Shown here piece after piece: positions 18,254 to 28,133 of a stretch of 64,000 nucleotides of DNA. The stretch is from NCBI GenBank assembly GCA_009695065.1, contig SIBR01000017.1, positions 6,677 to 70,676 of the forward strand, written 5' to 3'. This stretch comes from Opitutus sp. Its GTDB lineage: Bacteria; Verrucomicrobiota; Verrucomicrobiae; Opitutales; Opitutaceae. The number at the start of each line of letters is the position of its first letter. Positions within the stretch are counted from its first letter, which is position 1. Both the position numbers and the translations under genes were made by a program. A model generated the notes under the pieces. That model had not been told where the DNA came from and did not search any database. It saw nothing but the letters and a program-made list of their open reading frames with translations.

Positions 18254-20689
18254 ATGATCGTCCGGTTAAAATTACTCGGCGCCCTGTTGCTCGGCCCTGT
18301 GGGGTCCGTGGCGGCAGTGGACTATCTCCGCGACATCAAGCCGATCCTCACGCAGCAGTGCGTGCGCTGCCACGGCGACGACGATCCCAAATCCGGTTTC
18401 CGGGCCGACACAGCGGAGGCCTTGCGCGAAGGTGGCGACAGCGGCATCGCGCCGCTGAAAGCGCGCGCCGGCGAGGACAGTCTTTTCATGCAAGTCGTGC
18501 GCGGCGTGCACGAGGACATCCCGCGAATGCCGTACAAGAAGCCGGCATTGGACGAGGCCCAGCTTGCCCTGTTGCAGGCGTGGGTCGCCGCCGGCGCGCC
18601 AGCGCCGGATGATGAGGAGCCGGGCAAGTTCGAACACTGGGCCTTCCGCCCGCCCGCCCGCGTGGCCGCTCCGGCGGTAAAGCGTACCGACTGGCCGCGA
18701 AATCCCCTCGACGCTTTCATTCTCGCGCGCCTCGAGGAAGACCACATCGCCCCGTCGCGCGAGGCGGATCGCCTCGCGCTGCTGCGCCGCGTCAGTCTCG
18801 ACGTGATCGGACTGCCGCCCACGCCGGCGGAGATCGATGCCTTCCGGCAGGATCGCCGCCCGGACGCCTACGAACGGCTGGTCGACCGACTCCTCGCTTC
18901 GCCCCACTTCGGCGAACGCTGGGCCCGACCGTGGCTCGATGTCGCGCGTTACGCGGATTCCAACGGTTACAGCATCGATGCGCCGCGGCAGATCTGGAAA
19001 TATCGCGACTGGGTCGTGACCGCGCTGAACCGCGATCTGCCCTTCGACCAGTTCGTGATCGAACAGCTCGCCGGCGATCTCCTCCCAAATCCCACGGTGG
19101 CGCAGAAGATCGCCACGGGCTTCAACCGCAACACGCAGATCAACCAGGAGGGGGGCATCGATCCCGAGCAGTTTCGCGTCGAGGCCGTCCTCGACCGCGT
19201 CAACACCCTCGGCACCGCCTTGCTCGGCCTCACCGTCGGCTGCGCGCAGTGCCACGACCACAAATTCGATCCGATCAAGCAGCGCGAATACTACCAGCTC
19301 CTCGCGTTCTTCAACAACACGGTCGACGACGGCCACGGCATCAGCCGCGGGGCCGGCGGGACCCTCGAATTTCCCGACGAGATCGAGGCCAAACCGGAGC
19401 TGACCCGCGAGATCGCGGAGTTAAGCGCGGAGCTCACCCGCTACCTGGACCCGCACGGCGAGGCCATCATGGCCTGGGTGCAATCGCTCTCCGCCGAGGA
19501 ACGCGGCCGGCTGAAGCAAAGCGTGCGCGACGCCTTGGAAGCGCCGTGGGAGCGCGAGACCCTGGCCCAGAGACGCGTCGTTTACCTGGCGTTCCGCGCG
19601 GACGATCCCGAGTTCCTCTCCCGGAACAAGAAGCTGACGCAGCTCGAACGCGACGTGGTGAAACCGCCCTCGACCCTCGTGATGGCCGAACTCCCGGCGC
19701 CGCGTGAAAGCTTCGTCTTCATCAACGGCGACTTTACGCGCCGCGGCGACAAAGTCGTACCGGGCACGCCGGCCATTCTGCCTCCGCTGAAGGCCGCGAA
19801 GCCCAACCGGCTCGACCTCGCGCGGTGGATCGTCGATCCGGCGAATCCCCTCCCCGCGCGCGTGCTCGTGAATCGCATCTGGCAGCAGTATTTCGGCCGC
19901 GGTCTCGTCGAAACCGAGAATGACTTCGGCACGCAGGGTTCGCCGCCCACGCATCCCGAGCTACTCGACTGGCTCGCCACCGAACTCGTCGCGCAACGCT
20001 GGAGCGTGAAGGCCATGCACCGCCTGATCCTCACCTCCGCCACCTACCGGCAGACCTCACGCGCCCGGCCCGATCTCGAACTCAAGGATCCGACGAACAA
20101 GCTGCTCGCCCGCCAGCCCCGCCTGCGGCTCGATGCCGAAATCGTCCGCGATGCCGCGCTGGTCGCGAGCGGACTCTTCTCGCCCCGCCTCGGCGGCCCA
20201 CCGGTGTTTCCACCGCAGCCGGACGGCGTGATGGTCCTCGGCCAGGGCAAACGCGAATGGCGTGCCAGCACGGGCGACGACCGCCATCGTCGCGGCCTCT
20301 ACACGCATCTCTGGCGCTCGACTCCGCATCCGGCGATCGCGGTGTTCGACGGCCCGGACGCCTTTAGCGCCTGCACGCGCCGGCTGCGTTCGAACACGCC
20401 GTTGCAAGCGCTCACGCTCCTCAACGACCAGCAGTTCGTGGAGTTCGCCGAGGCGCTCGCGCAACGGGTGCAGCGGGAAGCCCCGGCGGCACTGCCGGCC
20501 CAGATCGATTTTGCCTTCCGCGCCTGCGTGGCCCGGGCGCCACGGCCGGCCGAGCGCCAAAGACTCGTGGACCTCTTCCAGCAGCAGGTGGCCGCCGCCA
20601 ACGGCGACGACGACGCCCGCCGGGGCGCCGCGTGGATGACCGTGGCCCGGGTGCTCCTCAATCTCGACGAAACCATCACACGCGAATGA
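18254..20689 (+). CDS. DUF1549/DUF1553 planctomycete-type cytochrome protein (PSD1)
   Basis: This 811-residue secreted protein has a signal peptide (~1-21). A planctomycete cytochrome c domain has CVRCH at residues ~36-40. The DUF1549 domain (WPRNPLDAFILARL, RWARPWLDVARYADSNG) follows and includes a second CxxCH (CAQCHDHKFDPI, ~330-334). The C-terminal DUF1553 domain (NRLDLARWIVDPANPLPARV, NTPLQALTLLNDQQF) completes the family architecture. The protein is shorter than the copy at 23511 because it lacks the central ~230-residue domain. Family function is unknown; periplasmic electron transfer linked to polysaccharide breakdown is often suggested. Its stop overlaps the start of the DUF1501 gene (ATGA), so the two are translationally coupled. 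Confidence 0.9.
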   Translation: MIVRLKLLGALLLGPVGSVAAVDYLRDIKPILTQQCVRCHGDDDPKSGFRADTAEALREGGDSGIAPLKARAGEDSLFMQVVRGVHEDIPRMPYKKPALDEAQLALLQAWVAAGAPAPDDEEPGKFEHWAFRPPARVAAPAVKRTDWPRNPLDAFILARLEEDHIAPSREADRLALLRRVSLDVIGLPPTPAEIDAFRQDRRPDAYERLVDRLLASPHFGERWARPWLDVARYADSNGYSIDAPRQIWKYRDWVVTALNRDLPFDQFVIEQLAGDLLPNPTVAQKIATGFNRNTQINQEGGIDPEQFRVEAVLDRVNTLGTALLGLTVGCAQCHDHKFDPIKQREYYQLLAFFNNTVDDGHGISRGAGGTLEFPDEIEAKPELTREIAELSAELTRYLDPHGEAIMAWVQSLSAEERGRLKQSVRDALEAPWERETLAQRRVVYLAFRADDPEFLSRNKKLTQLERDVVKPPSTLVMAELPAPRESFVFINGDFTRRGDKVVPGTPAILPPLKAAKPNRLDLARWIVDPANPLPARVLVNRIWQQYFGRGLVETENDFGTQGSPPTHPELLDWLATELVAQRWSVKAMHRLILTSATYRQTSRARPDLELKDPTNKLLARQPRLRLDAEIVRDAALVASGLFSPRLGGPPVFPPQPDGVMVLGQGKREWRASTGDDRHRRGLYTHLWRSTPHPAIAVFDGPDAFSACTRRLRSNTPLQALTLLNDQQFVEFAEALAQRVQREAPAALPAQIDFAFRACVARAPRPAERQRLVDLFQQQVAAANGDDDARRGAAWMTVARVLLNLDETITRE

Positions 20690-22158
20690 CCGTGCCCCGT
20701 CCCGCCGCCATGTATCCGCTTTCCCCCGCCGAGTGCCTGAGCCAGCTCACCCGGCGCCATTTCCTGAGCCGCTGCGCGATGGGCCTCGGGGGCATCGCAC
20801 TTGCCTCGCTCGAAAAGCAGAGCGTGGGAGCGACAGCCGTACCCCTTGTCAACCCGCTCGCGCCCAAACCCAGTCATTTCGCACCGCGGGCGAAGAACAT
20901 CATTTATCTCTTCATGGCCGGCGGCCCGAGCCAGCTCGAACTCCTCGACTACAAGCCGCGGTTGATCGAACTGAACGGGCAACCCGTGCCCGAATCCCTG
21001 ATCGCGGGCAAGCGGTTCGCGTTCATGGACAGCAGCCACGGCACCAAGCTGCTGGGCACGCGCCGCAAATTCGCCCGGCACGGGCAGAGCGGGGCGTGGG
21101 TATCGGAACTGTTTCCGCACACCGCCGGCATCGTCGACGACATCTCGATCGTCAACTCGTGCGCCGCCACGCTGTTCAACCATGCGCCGGCCAAACTCTT
21201 CATGAACACGGGCTCCGGCCAGTTTGGCCGACCGAGCATGGGCTCGTGGATCAACTACGGCCTCGGCAGCGAGTGTCAGGATTTGCCCGGCTTCGTGGTG
21301 CTGCAGTCCGGCCCGCGCGGGCCGCGCGGCGGCGCCGTCAACTGGGGTTCCGGCTTCCTGCCGACGACGTATCAAGGCGTGCCGTTTCGCGGCAACGGCG
21401 AGCCAATCCTCAATCTCACGACCCCGGCGGGCATCACCGCCGGGCGCCAGCGGCAGACGATCGACGCGATCCGCGATTTGAACCTGCAGCACGCGGTGGA
21501 GACCGGGGATCCGGAAATCGCCACGCGCATCGCCGCCTACGAAATGGCGTCGCGCATGCAATCGAGCGCGCCGGACCTGATTGACCTTTCCACCGAGAGC
21601 GCCGCCACGCTCAAGCTCTACGGCGTCGACCGCGACACCCCGTCGTTCGGCCGCAACTGCCTGCTGGCCCGCCGGCTCGTCGAGCGCGGCGTACGTTTCG
21701 TCCAGTTATACCATACCAACTGGGACAGCCACGGCGGCCCCGGTGAGAACCTCGAGGGCGATTTCGAAAAAGTCTGCCGCGAGGTCGACCAAGCCCAGGC
21801 CGCGCTCGTGCAGGACTTGAAGACACGCGGATTGCTGAAGGACACGCTGGTCGTCTGGGGCGGCGAATTCGGCCGGACGCCGATGGGCGAGAATCGCGAC
21901 ACCATGGGCCGCAACCATCACGTGGATGCCTTCACGATGTGGTTTGCGGGCGGCGGCGTGAAGGCCGGAGCCGTGATCGGCCAGACGGACGAGTTGGGCT
22001 TCAACGCCGTCGAAGACCGCGCGCACGTCCACGACATCCACGCGACCCTGCTGCACCTGCTCGGCCTCGATCACACCCAGCTCACCTTCCGTTTTCAGGG
22101 CCGCGACTTCCGTCTGACCGACGTGCACGGCAACGTGATCAAGAACCTGCTGGCGTGA
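20686..22158 (+). CDS. DUF1501 protein, Tat-exported
   Basis: This 490-residue member of the DUF1501 family (alkaline-phosphatase/sulfatase-like superfamily) has a twin-arginine signal (LTRRHFLSRCAMGLGG). Core segments include IIYLFMAGGPSQLELLDYKP, APAKLFMNTGSGQFGRPSMG, LVVWGGEFGRTP and the late HDIHATLLHLLGLDH. The superfamily uses metal-site Asp/His residues, but catalysis is not established for DUF1501. The start is the ATG overlapping the previous stop; an alternative ATG lies at 20710, nearer the RR motif. It pairs with DUF1549/1553, the near-invariant arrangement in PVC bacteria. Confidence 0.9.
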   Translation: MTVPRPAAMYPLSPAECLSQLTRRHFLSRCAMGLGGIALASLEKQSVGATAVPLVNPLAPKPSHFAPRAKNIIYLFMAGGPSQLELLDYKPRLIELNGQPVPESLIAGKRFAFMDSSHGTKLLGTRRKFARHGQSGAWVSELFPHTAGIVDDISIVNSCAATLFNHAPAKLFMNTGSGQFGRPSMGSWINYGLGSECQDLPGFVVLQSGPRGPRGGAVNWGSGFLPTTYQGVPFRGNGEPILNLTTPAGITAGRQRQTIDAIRDLNLQHAVETGDPEIATRIAAYEMASRMQSSAPDLIDLSTESAATLKLYGVDRDTPSFGRNCLLARRLVERGVRFVQLYHTNWDSHGGPGENLEGDFEKVCREVDQAQAALVQDLKTRGLLKDTLVVWGGEFGRTPMGENRDTMGRNHHVDAFTMWFAGGGVKAGAVIGQTDELGFNAVEDRAHVHDIHATLLHLLGLDHTQLTFRFQGRDFRLTDVHGNVIKNLLA

Positions 22159-22192
22159 TCGCGCGCCGGGAGCTCCACGCGGCGGCGCCGCC

Positions 22193-23332
22193 TCACAGCG
22201 GAGTGAGCTTCACCTGGAGCGACTCATACCCCAGGGCCCGATCGTAGGCGGCCTCGTGTTCGACGCGTTCCTCGGCGTGGAGGATGGCGATGCTCTTCAC
22301 GCGTTCGACGCAGAGGCGCAGCAGCGTGCGGAGAACGAGGCGCGCATGCGGCGCCCCGATGCAAAGATGCGTACCGAAGCCGAAGGAGAGGTGCGGATTC
22401 GGCTTCCGGTCGAGGTGGACTTCGTGCGCCGCCGGGAAAACCGTTTCGTCAAAGTTCGCCGAGGCCCAGCAGAGGGAAATGCGGTGATCGGCCGGGACCG
22501 TGACGCCATTCACCTCGGTATCGGCCGGGCAGACCCGTCCGATGTGGGTCAGCGGCATGAAGACGCGGAAGAATTCCTCGCTCGCGAGGGTGATGCGTTT
22601 GGGATCGGCGCGCAGATACTCCAGCGACTCCGGATGCGCCGCGAAATGGCCGAGGGCGCACGCGATCGTGTGGATGATCGTGTCGCGCCCTCCGGCGAAC
22701 GCCAGATTGGCAAAGCCCATCATCTCCTCGCGGGTGAGCCGGCGGCCGCGGTAGGTCGCGTGGGCCAAGGCACTGAAAAAATCCTCACCGCGCTTCGCCT
22801 CGGCCCGGTCGAACTGCGCGTGCAGATACTCCTCCAGCTCGACGCCCTTCTTCAAACCGCCCGTCACTTTGAAAACATGGATGCCCCAGCCGATCCAGAT
22901 TTCCGCCTCGGACTCCGGCACGTTGAGCAGGTAGGTTAGCGCACGGGATTGTACCGGCAGGGCGAACTCGTGCACGATCTCGATGGACTCGCGGCCCAGC
23001 GCCTCCGTGAGCAGGCCGTCGATCAGAGCCTCGACCTGCGCGATCATGGCCGGGTCCTTGGGACGCTGAAAAAACGGTTCCACGATGGCCCGGTATTCGG
23101 TGTGCTCGGGGGGATTGGTCTCGATGGGCAGTTGCCGCATCGTCCGCACATCCTCTTCCGAGGGGATCGGCACCCGGAAAGGCACATCGGAGCTGAAGGT
23201 CTGCCAGTCCTTCGCCGCCCGGCGCACGTCCTCGTGACGCAGGAGCATCACGATGTCTTCGCCGTGAAACGGGCATTTAAGGACGCCGGATTTCTCGCGG
23301 GCGTCGCGGAACGGATCGGAAGCGGGATTCAT
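22193..23332 (-). CDS. Cytochrome P450
   Basis: This 379-residue soluble bacterial P450 has the heme-ligand loop FGFGTHLCIGAPHA with the cysteine near residue 324, an ExxR (EEFFR) in helix K, and an I-helix with FAGGRDTI in place of the common AGxDTT, which may change proton delivery. The N-terminal SGVLKCPFHGEDIVMLLRHEDV region is typical of the small soluble enzymes fed by ferredoxins. No ferredoxin or reductase gene is adjacent. The frame runs to 23458, but the ATG at 23332 (MNPASDPFRDA) gives the normal length. It faces the DUF1501 gene tail-to-tail and is divergent from the next DUF1549 gene, so it is a stand-alone unit. The substrate cannot be predicted. Confidence 0.92.
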   Translation of the reverse strand: MNPASDPFRDAREKSGVLKCPFHGEDIVMLLRHEDVRRAAKDWQTFSSDVPFRVPIPSEEDVRTMRQLPIETNPPEHTEYRAIVEPFFQRPKDPAMIAQVEALIDGLLTEALGRESIEIVHEFALPVQSRALTYLLNVPESEAEIWIGWGIHVFKVTGGLKKGVELEEYLHAQFDRAEAKRGEDFFSALAHATYRGRRLTREEMMGFANLAFAGGRDTIIHTIACALGHFAAHPESLEYLRADPKRITLASEEFFRVFMPLTHIGRVCPADTEVNGVTVPADHRISLCWASANFDETVFPAAHEVHLDRKPNPHLSFGFGTHLCIGAPHARLVLRTLLRLCVERVKSIAILHAEERVEHEAAYDRALGYESLQVKLTPL

Positions 23333-23510
23333 GGGAGGGCGGGAGAAAAACGCGTGGGGGCGAACGGCTTCAGCAGGGCGCGGGTCGCGAGGGTAATCAA
23401 GCCGGGCTTCGTTGTCCGCCGCCGGCCCCCGCTGCGGTGTTGACCCCGCGCGCCACACGTATCGCTTTCAGGGAGGCATTCTCTTGCCGTCCGCCGTTTC
23501 CCCTCACCCC

Positions 23511-26500
23511 ATGTTTCGTCGCGCGCTTCCTGTCCTCGGCCTGCTCGCCTTGCTGCCGCCGGCCACTGCCGCCGGGCCGGCCAGGGTCTCGTTCAACCGG
23601 GACATCCGGCCGATCATGTCGGACACGTGCTTTCACTGCCACGGGTTTGACGCCAAGGCCCGTGAGGCGGGCATGCGGCTCGACCTGCGGGAGGAAGCCC
23701 TCAAGCCCACCGAGACCGATGCGCGGCCCATCGTACCCGGCAAGCCCGACGAGAGTGAAATCATCGCCCGCATCTTCGACCCGGTCGAACCGATGCCCCC
23801 CGAGGATTCCCACAAACGGCTCACGCCCGCGCAGAAGGAGCTGTTCCGCCGCTGGGTTGCCGAGGGCGCCGTTTACGAATCGCACTGGGCCTACGCCCCG
23901 CTCCTGCGTCCCGCCGTTCCGGCCATCAAGAGCCGGGAACTGCGGACGGACAATCCGATCGACGCCTTCATCCGGGCCCGTCTCGCCGAGGAAAACATCC
24001 CCCCCGCCCCCGAGGCGGACAGGGCCCGGCTCCTGCGACGCGTCTCGCTCGACCTGACGGGTCTCCCGCCCACGCCCGCCCAGACGGCCGCCTTCCTCGC
24101 GGATCCCTCGCGGGATGCCTATGAGAAACAAGTCGACCGGCTGCTCGCCTCGCGGCGCCACGGCGAACGCATGGCCGTCTGGTGGCTCGATATCGCCCGC
24201 TTCACCGATACCGTCGGTTTTCACGGCGACCAAAACCAGCAGATATTTCCTTATCGCGACTACGTCATCAACGCATTCAACGCCAACCAACGCTTCGACC
24301 AGTTCACCCTTGAGCAACTCGCCGGCGACCTGCTCCCCAATCCCACGACGGAGCAACGCATCGCCACCGGCTACAACCGGCTGAACATGATGACGCGCGA
24401 GGGCGGCGCCCAGCCGAAGGAATACCTCGCCAAGTACGGCGCCGAGCGCGTGCGCAGTGTGGCGGCCGCGTGGTTCGGCAGCACCTTCGGCTGCGCCGAG
24501 TGCCACGACCACAAGTTCGATCCGATCAAGACCCGCGACTTCTACGAACTGCTGTCGTTCTTCGCGGACGTGAAACAATGGGGGGTCTACCAGGACTACG
24601 GTTACTCGAAAAATCCCGACCTCGTCGGCTTCACCAACGACCATCCGTTTCCGCCCGAGATCGAAGTGGAGAGTCCCTACCTGCGCCTCCGTCACGAGCG
24701 GGCCACCGCGGAACTCAAGGCGCACGTCGCCGCATTGCGCCGCGACGCCCAGGAGCCTGCGGCGGCGGTGCGTTTCACCGCCTGGCTCGCCACGGCGCGG
24801 GACCACCTCGCCCACGTGCCCGCCGGCTGGGAGTATCCCATCCCCGTCGTCGCCGTGATGAAAGCGGACAAACCCGTCGAGGGTCGCGCGATCGCCGTGG
24901 ACGGCGACGGCACCGTGCGGGTGCCCCAGACATTGCCGCGCAACGAAAACCTGCAGCTCACCCTCCGGCCCGGTACCGATCGCGTCGCTGCCATTCGGAT
25001 TGACCTGGCGGCCGGGAAATCCGTCGACGTTACCGTCCCAACCTCCGGCGGACGCACCGGCGCGAGCCTCACGCTCGCCGCCAGCGTGCGCGGGTCCGAC
25101 GGCACCCTCCGCAAGCTCACCTTTGCATTCGCCGAGGCCACCGCCAAGGCTCCGCGCTACAGCGACGGTTATGAACTGCACGGGATCGTCGCCAGCTGGA
25201 AACTGCCCGTCGATCCTTCGGCCGAAACCCTCACCGGCGTCTGGACGCTTGCGACGCCCCTGATTCTCGCCCCCGGCGAATCGGTCGTGCTCACATTCTC
25301 GGGCGATGCCAGGCTCCCGCTCCGCGTCGCCACGAGCCCGTTCGGAGCCCGCCAGCCGCTCGACACCGCCTCAGCGGCCGTGGTGGCCGCACTCGCCGCA
25401 CCACAGCCCAATCAAGCCCAGCGGGATCTGCAAATGGACACGTGGTTGATGAGCACGGCCGACGACCGTGCGGGGTTTGATCGCTACCACACGCTTGCCG
25501 CGGCCCTCCGCGACATCCGCGGGGGCAAGACGTGGTCGATGATCACCGAGGCCGTCGAACCCATCCCGATTCGCGTGCTACCGCGCGGCAACTGGCAGGA
25601 CGAATCCGGGGCGGTCGTGCTGCCCGCGACTCCGAGTTTCCTGCCCGGTCGAATTGAAAGCACTCCGGAGAAACGACTCACGCGGCTCGATCTCGCCCGC
25701 TGGATCGTCTCGCGCGACAATCCCATCACCGCCCGCACGGTCATGAACCGCCTCTGGGCGATCTATTTTGGCACCGGCTTGAGCGCGAGCGTCGACGATC
25801 TCGGTTCGCAGGGCGAATTGCCGTCGCATCCGGCGCTGCTCGAGTGGCTGGCGAGCGAGTTTCGCGGCGGCGGTTGGGATCTCCGGCACATGATCCGGCT
25901 CATCGTGACGAGCGGGACCTACCGCCAAAGCAGCATCGCCCGCCCGGAGCTCCGTGAAGCCGATCCCGCCAACCGCCGGCTGGCCTTCCAAAATCCCCGC
26001 CGCCTTGAGGCGGAATTCGTGCGCGACAACGCGCTTTTCATCGCCGGCGTACTCGATCTCCGCGATGTGGGTGGCCCGAGCACGCGGCCCTATCAGCCGC
26101 CCGGCTACTACGCCGCGCTCCAGTTCCCCGACCGCGACTACGTGGTCAGCGATGCCGACGCGCAATGGCGCCGCGGGGTTTACATGCACTGGCAGCGGAC
26201 GTTTCTGCACCCGATGCTGGCCAACTTCGACGCGCCCGCGCGCGACGAATGCGCCGCCGCGCGCGTCCTCAGCAACACCCCGCAACAGGCGCTGACACTC
26301 CTCAACGACCCGACCTTCGTCGAAGCCGCGCGACTCTTCGCCGCTCGCGTCATCTCAACCGGTGGCGCCGACGATGCGGCGCGACTGCACACCGCGTTCC
26401 AGCTTGCCCTCGCCCGGGAGCCCAAGCCCGCCGAGCAGAAATCGCTCGCCGCTTTCCTCGCCACCCAGCGCGAGTACTACCGCGCCCATCCCAACGACGC

Positions 26501-26621
26501 CGGGAAGCTCCTCCGCATCGGTCTCCGGCCGCCCCCGACCGGCGAGCCCGCCGAACTCGCCGCCTGGACGAGCCTCACCCGTGTGCTGCTCAATTCCCAG
26601 GAAGCCATCACCCGCTACTGA
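23511..26621 (+). CDS. DUF1549/DUF1553 planctomycete-type cytochrome protein, long form
   Basis: This 1036-residue secreted protein has a signal peptide (MFRRALPVLGLLALLPPATA). A cytochrome domain has CFHCHG at ~40-44. DUF1549 follows, with RMAVWWLDIARFTDTVG and the second CxxCH (CAECHDHKFDPI, ~328). A central beta-rich segment (~430-650) is absent from the shorter paralogue at 18254 and resembles an inserted carbohydrate-binding-type sandwich. DUF1553 is at the C-terminus (RLDLARWIVSRDNPITA, NTPQQALTLLNDPTF). The start at 23511 is chosen for the signal peptide; the frame is open from 23412, overlapping the divergent P450 gene. It is 2 bases from the DUF1501 start, forming an operon. Confidence 0.9.
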   Translation: MFRRALPVLGLLALLPPATAAGPARVSFNRDIRPIMSDTCFHCHGFDAKAREAGMRLDLREEALKPTETDARPIVPGKPDESEIIARIFDPVEPMPPEDSHKRLTPAQKELFRRWVAEGAVYESHWAYAPLLRPAVPAIKSRELRTDNPIDAFIRARLAEENIPPAPEADRARLLRRVSLDLTGLPPTPAQTAAFLADPSRDAYEKQVDRLLASRRHGERMAVWWLDIARFTDTVGFHGDQNQQIFPYRDYVINAFNANQRFDQFTLEQLAGDLLPNPTTEQRIATGYNRLNMMTREGGAQPKEYLAKYGAERVRSVAAAWFGSTFGCAECHDHKFDPIKTRDFYELLSFFADVKQWGVYQDYGYSKNPDLVGFTNDHPFPPEIEVESPYLRLRHERATAELKAHVAALRRDAQEPAAAVRFTAWLATARDHLAHVPAGWEYPIPVVAVMKADKPVEGRAIAVDGDGTVRVPQTLPRNENLQLTLRPGTDRVAAIRIDLAAGKSVDVTVPTSGGRTGASLTLAASVRGSDGTLRKLTFAFAEATAKAPRYSDGYELHGIVASWKLPVDPSAETLTGVWTLATPLILAPGESVVLTFSGDARLPLRVATSPFGARQPLDTASAAVVAALAAPQPNQAQRDLQMDTWLMSTADDRAGFDRYHTLAAALRDIRGGKTWSMITEAVEPIPIRVLPRGNWQDESGAVVLPATPSFLPGRIESTPEKRLTRLDLARWIVSRDNPITARTVMNRLWAIYFGTGLSASVDDLGSQGELPSHPALLEWLASEFRGGGWDLRHMIRLIVTSGTYRQSSIARPELREADPANRRLAFQNPRRLEAEFVRDNALFIAGVLDLRDVGGPSTRPYQPPGYYAALQFPDRDYVVSDADAQWRRGVYMHWQRTFLHPMLANFDAPARDECAAARVLSNTPQQALTLLNDPTFVEAARLFAARVISTGGADDAARLHTAFQLALAREPKPAEQKSLAAFLATQREYYRAHPNDAGKLLRIGLRPPPTGEPAELAAWTSLTRVLLNSQEAITRY

Positions 26622-26623
26622 CC

Positions 26624-28069
26624 ATGCCTTCCCTCGACCCCGCCGGCCACGCCCTCAGCGTCAACCGCCGCACGTTTCTAACCCAGAGCGCCTACGGCCT
26701 CGGTGGCCTGGCATTCGCGCTGCTGCAAAACAAACTTGCCGCGGCGGCGCCCGGCGCCGCGAAACTTCCGCCCGGCTGGAGCGGCGCGCTGCGCGAGGCG
26801 CACCTGGCCGTCCGCGCCAAGCGCGTGATTTTTCTTTGCATGGCCGGGGGCCCGTCGCAGGTGGAGACCTTCGACTGGAAACCCCGGCTGAAGGAGCTCG
26901 ACGGCCAGCCGTTTCCCGAGTCGTTCACCCGGGGCCAGCAACTCGCGCAACTGCAGAACATGGTCCTCAAGGCGCGGGGTCCGTTCACGGAATTTCACCG
27001 GCATGGAAAGTCCGGGGTCGAGATGAGTGATTTGTTTCCGCACCTGGCGGGCGTCGCCGACGACCTGTGCGTGATCCGCTCGATGCAGACGGAGCAGATC
27101 AACCATGACACTGCGCACGCGTTCATGAACACCGGCTCCATCATCAAGGGCCGGCCGAGCATGGGTTCGTGGCTGCTCTACGGACTCGGCGCGGAGTCGC
27201 AGGATCTGCCCGGTTTCATCGTGCTCAACTCGCAGGGCAAATACGGTCTCCAGCCCATTTCCGCGCGCCAGTGGTCGAGCGGTGTGCTGCCCAGCCGGTT
27301 TCAAGGCATCCAGTTTCAGTCCCGGGGCGACGCCGTACACTACCTCGGCAACCCTGAGGGCGTTTGCCAGAGCACGCAGCGACAGGTGATCGACGAGATC
27401 CGGCGGATGAACGGCCTCCTTGCCGAGGAGACGCACGATCCCGAGATCGCGACCCGCATCGCACAGTACGAGATGGCGTTCAAGATGCAGAGCAGCGTGC
27501 CCGAGCTCACCGATTTCAAGAACGAGCCGCGGGCGATGCTCGATCTCTACGGCATCAAGGAGCCCGGCGACGGCAGCTTCGCCTCAAATTGCCTCCTCGC
27601 GCGCCGCCTGGCCGAACGCGGCGTGCGCATGATCCAGCTCTACCATCGCGCGTGGGATCATCACGGCGAGATCGAGACCGGCATGAAGGCGGGCGCGAAG
27701 GAGGTCGATCAGGGGACGGCCGCGCTCATCCGGGATCTCAAGCAGCGCGGCATGCTCGACGACACGCTCATCCTGTGGGGCGGAGAATTCGGGCGCACGC
27801 CGATGAGCCAGGGCAGCGGACGCGATCATCACATTCTGGGCTTCAGCGTATTCATGGCCGGAGGCGGGGTGAAAGCGGGCACGATGTACGGTGCCACCGA
27901 CGAACTCGGTTATCGCGCCGTGGAAAATCCCGTCGGCGTCCACGATCTGCACGCCACGATGCTCGCGCTGATGGGGATCGACCACCAGCGGTTGAACACG
28001 AAATTCCAGGGTCTCGATGTTCGCCTGACCGGAATCGCGGGCGAGGTCGTGAAGGGCATCATGGCGTGA
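26624..28069 (+). CDS. DUF1501 protein, Tat-exported (second copy)
   Basis: This 481-residue paralogue of the protein at 20686 has a twin-arginine-type signal (VNRRTFLTQSAYGLGG). It keeps the same core: VIFLCMAGGPSQVETFDWKP, AHAFMNTGSIIKGRPSMGSW, LILWGGEFGRTPM and HDLHATMLALMGIDH. The ATG at 26624 lies 2 bases after the stop of the DUF1549/1553 gene; the frame is open further upstream inside that gene and I reject that extension. Exported, presumably folded with a metal before export (Tat). Function unknown. Confidence 0.9.
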   Translation: MPSLDPAGHALSVNRRTFLTQSAYGLGGLAFALLQNKLAAAAPGAAKLPPGWSGALREAHLAVRAKRVIFLCMAGGPSQVETFDWKPRLKELDGQPFPESFTRGQQLAQLQNMVLKARGPFTEFHRHGKSGVEMSDLFPHLAGVADDLCVIRSMQTEQINHDTAHAFMNTGSIIKGRPSMGSWLLYGLGAESQDLPGFIVLNSQGKYGLQPISARQWSSGVLPSRFQGIQFQSRGDAVHYLGNPEGVCQSTQRQVIDEIRRMNGLLAEETHDPEIATRIAQYEMAFKMQSSVPELTDFKNEPRAMLDLYGIKEPGDGSFASNCLLARRLAERGVRMIQLYHRAWDHHGEIETGMKAGAKEVDQGTAALIRDLKQRGMLDDTLILWGGEFGRTPMSQGSGRDHHILGFSVFMAGGGVKAGTMYGATDELGYRAVENPVGVHDLHATMLALMGIDHQRLNTKFQGLDVRLTGIAGEVVKGIMA

Positions 28070-28133
28070 GGGCCGCCGGCGGGTTCGCCGGGCCTGACCC
28101 GCATCCCGCGTTCACTCCCCGGGGCGGCATGGC

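Noticed and set aside
28076..28091. 6-bp hairpin between the DUF1501 and ThuA genes
   Set aside because: Short stem with no U-run; too weak to call although the position between convergent genes would fit a terminator.
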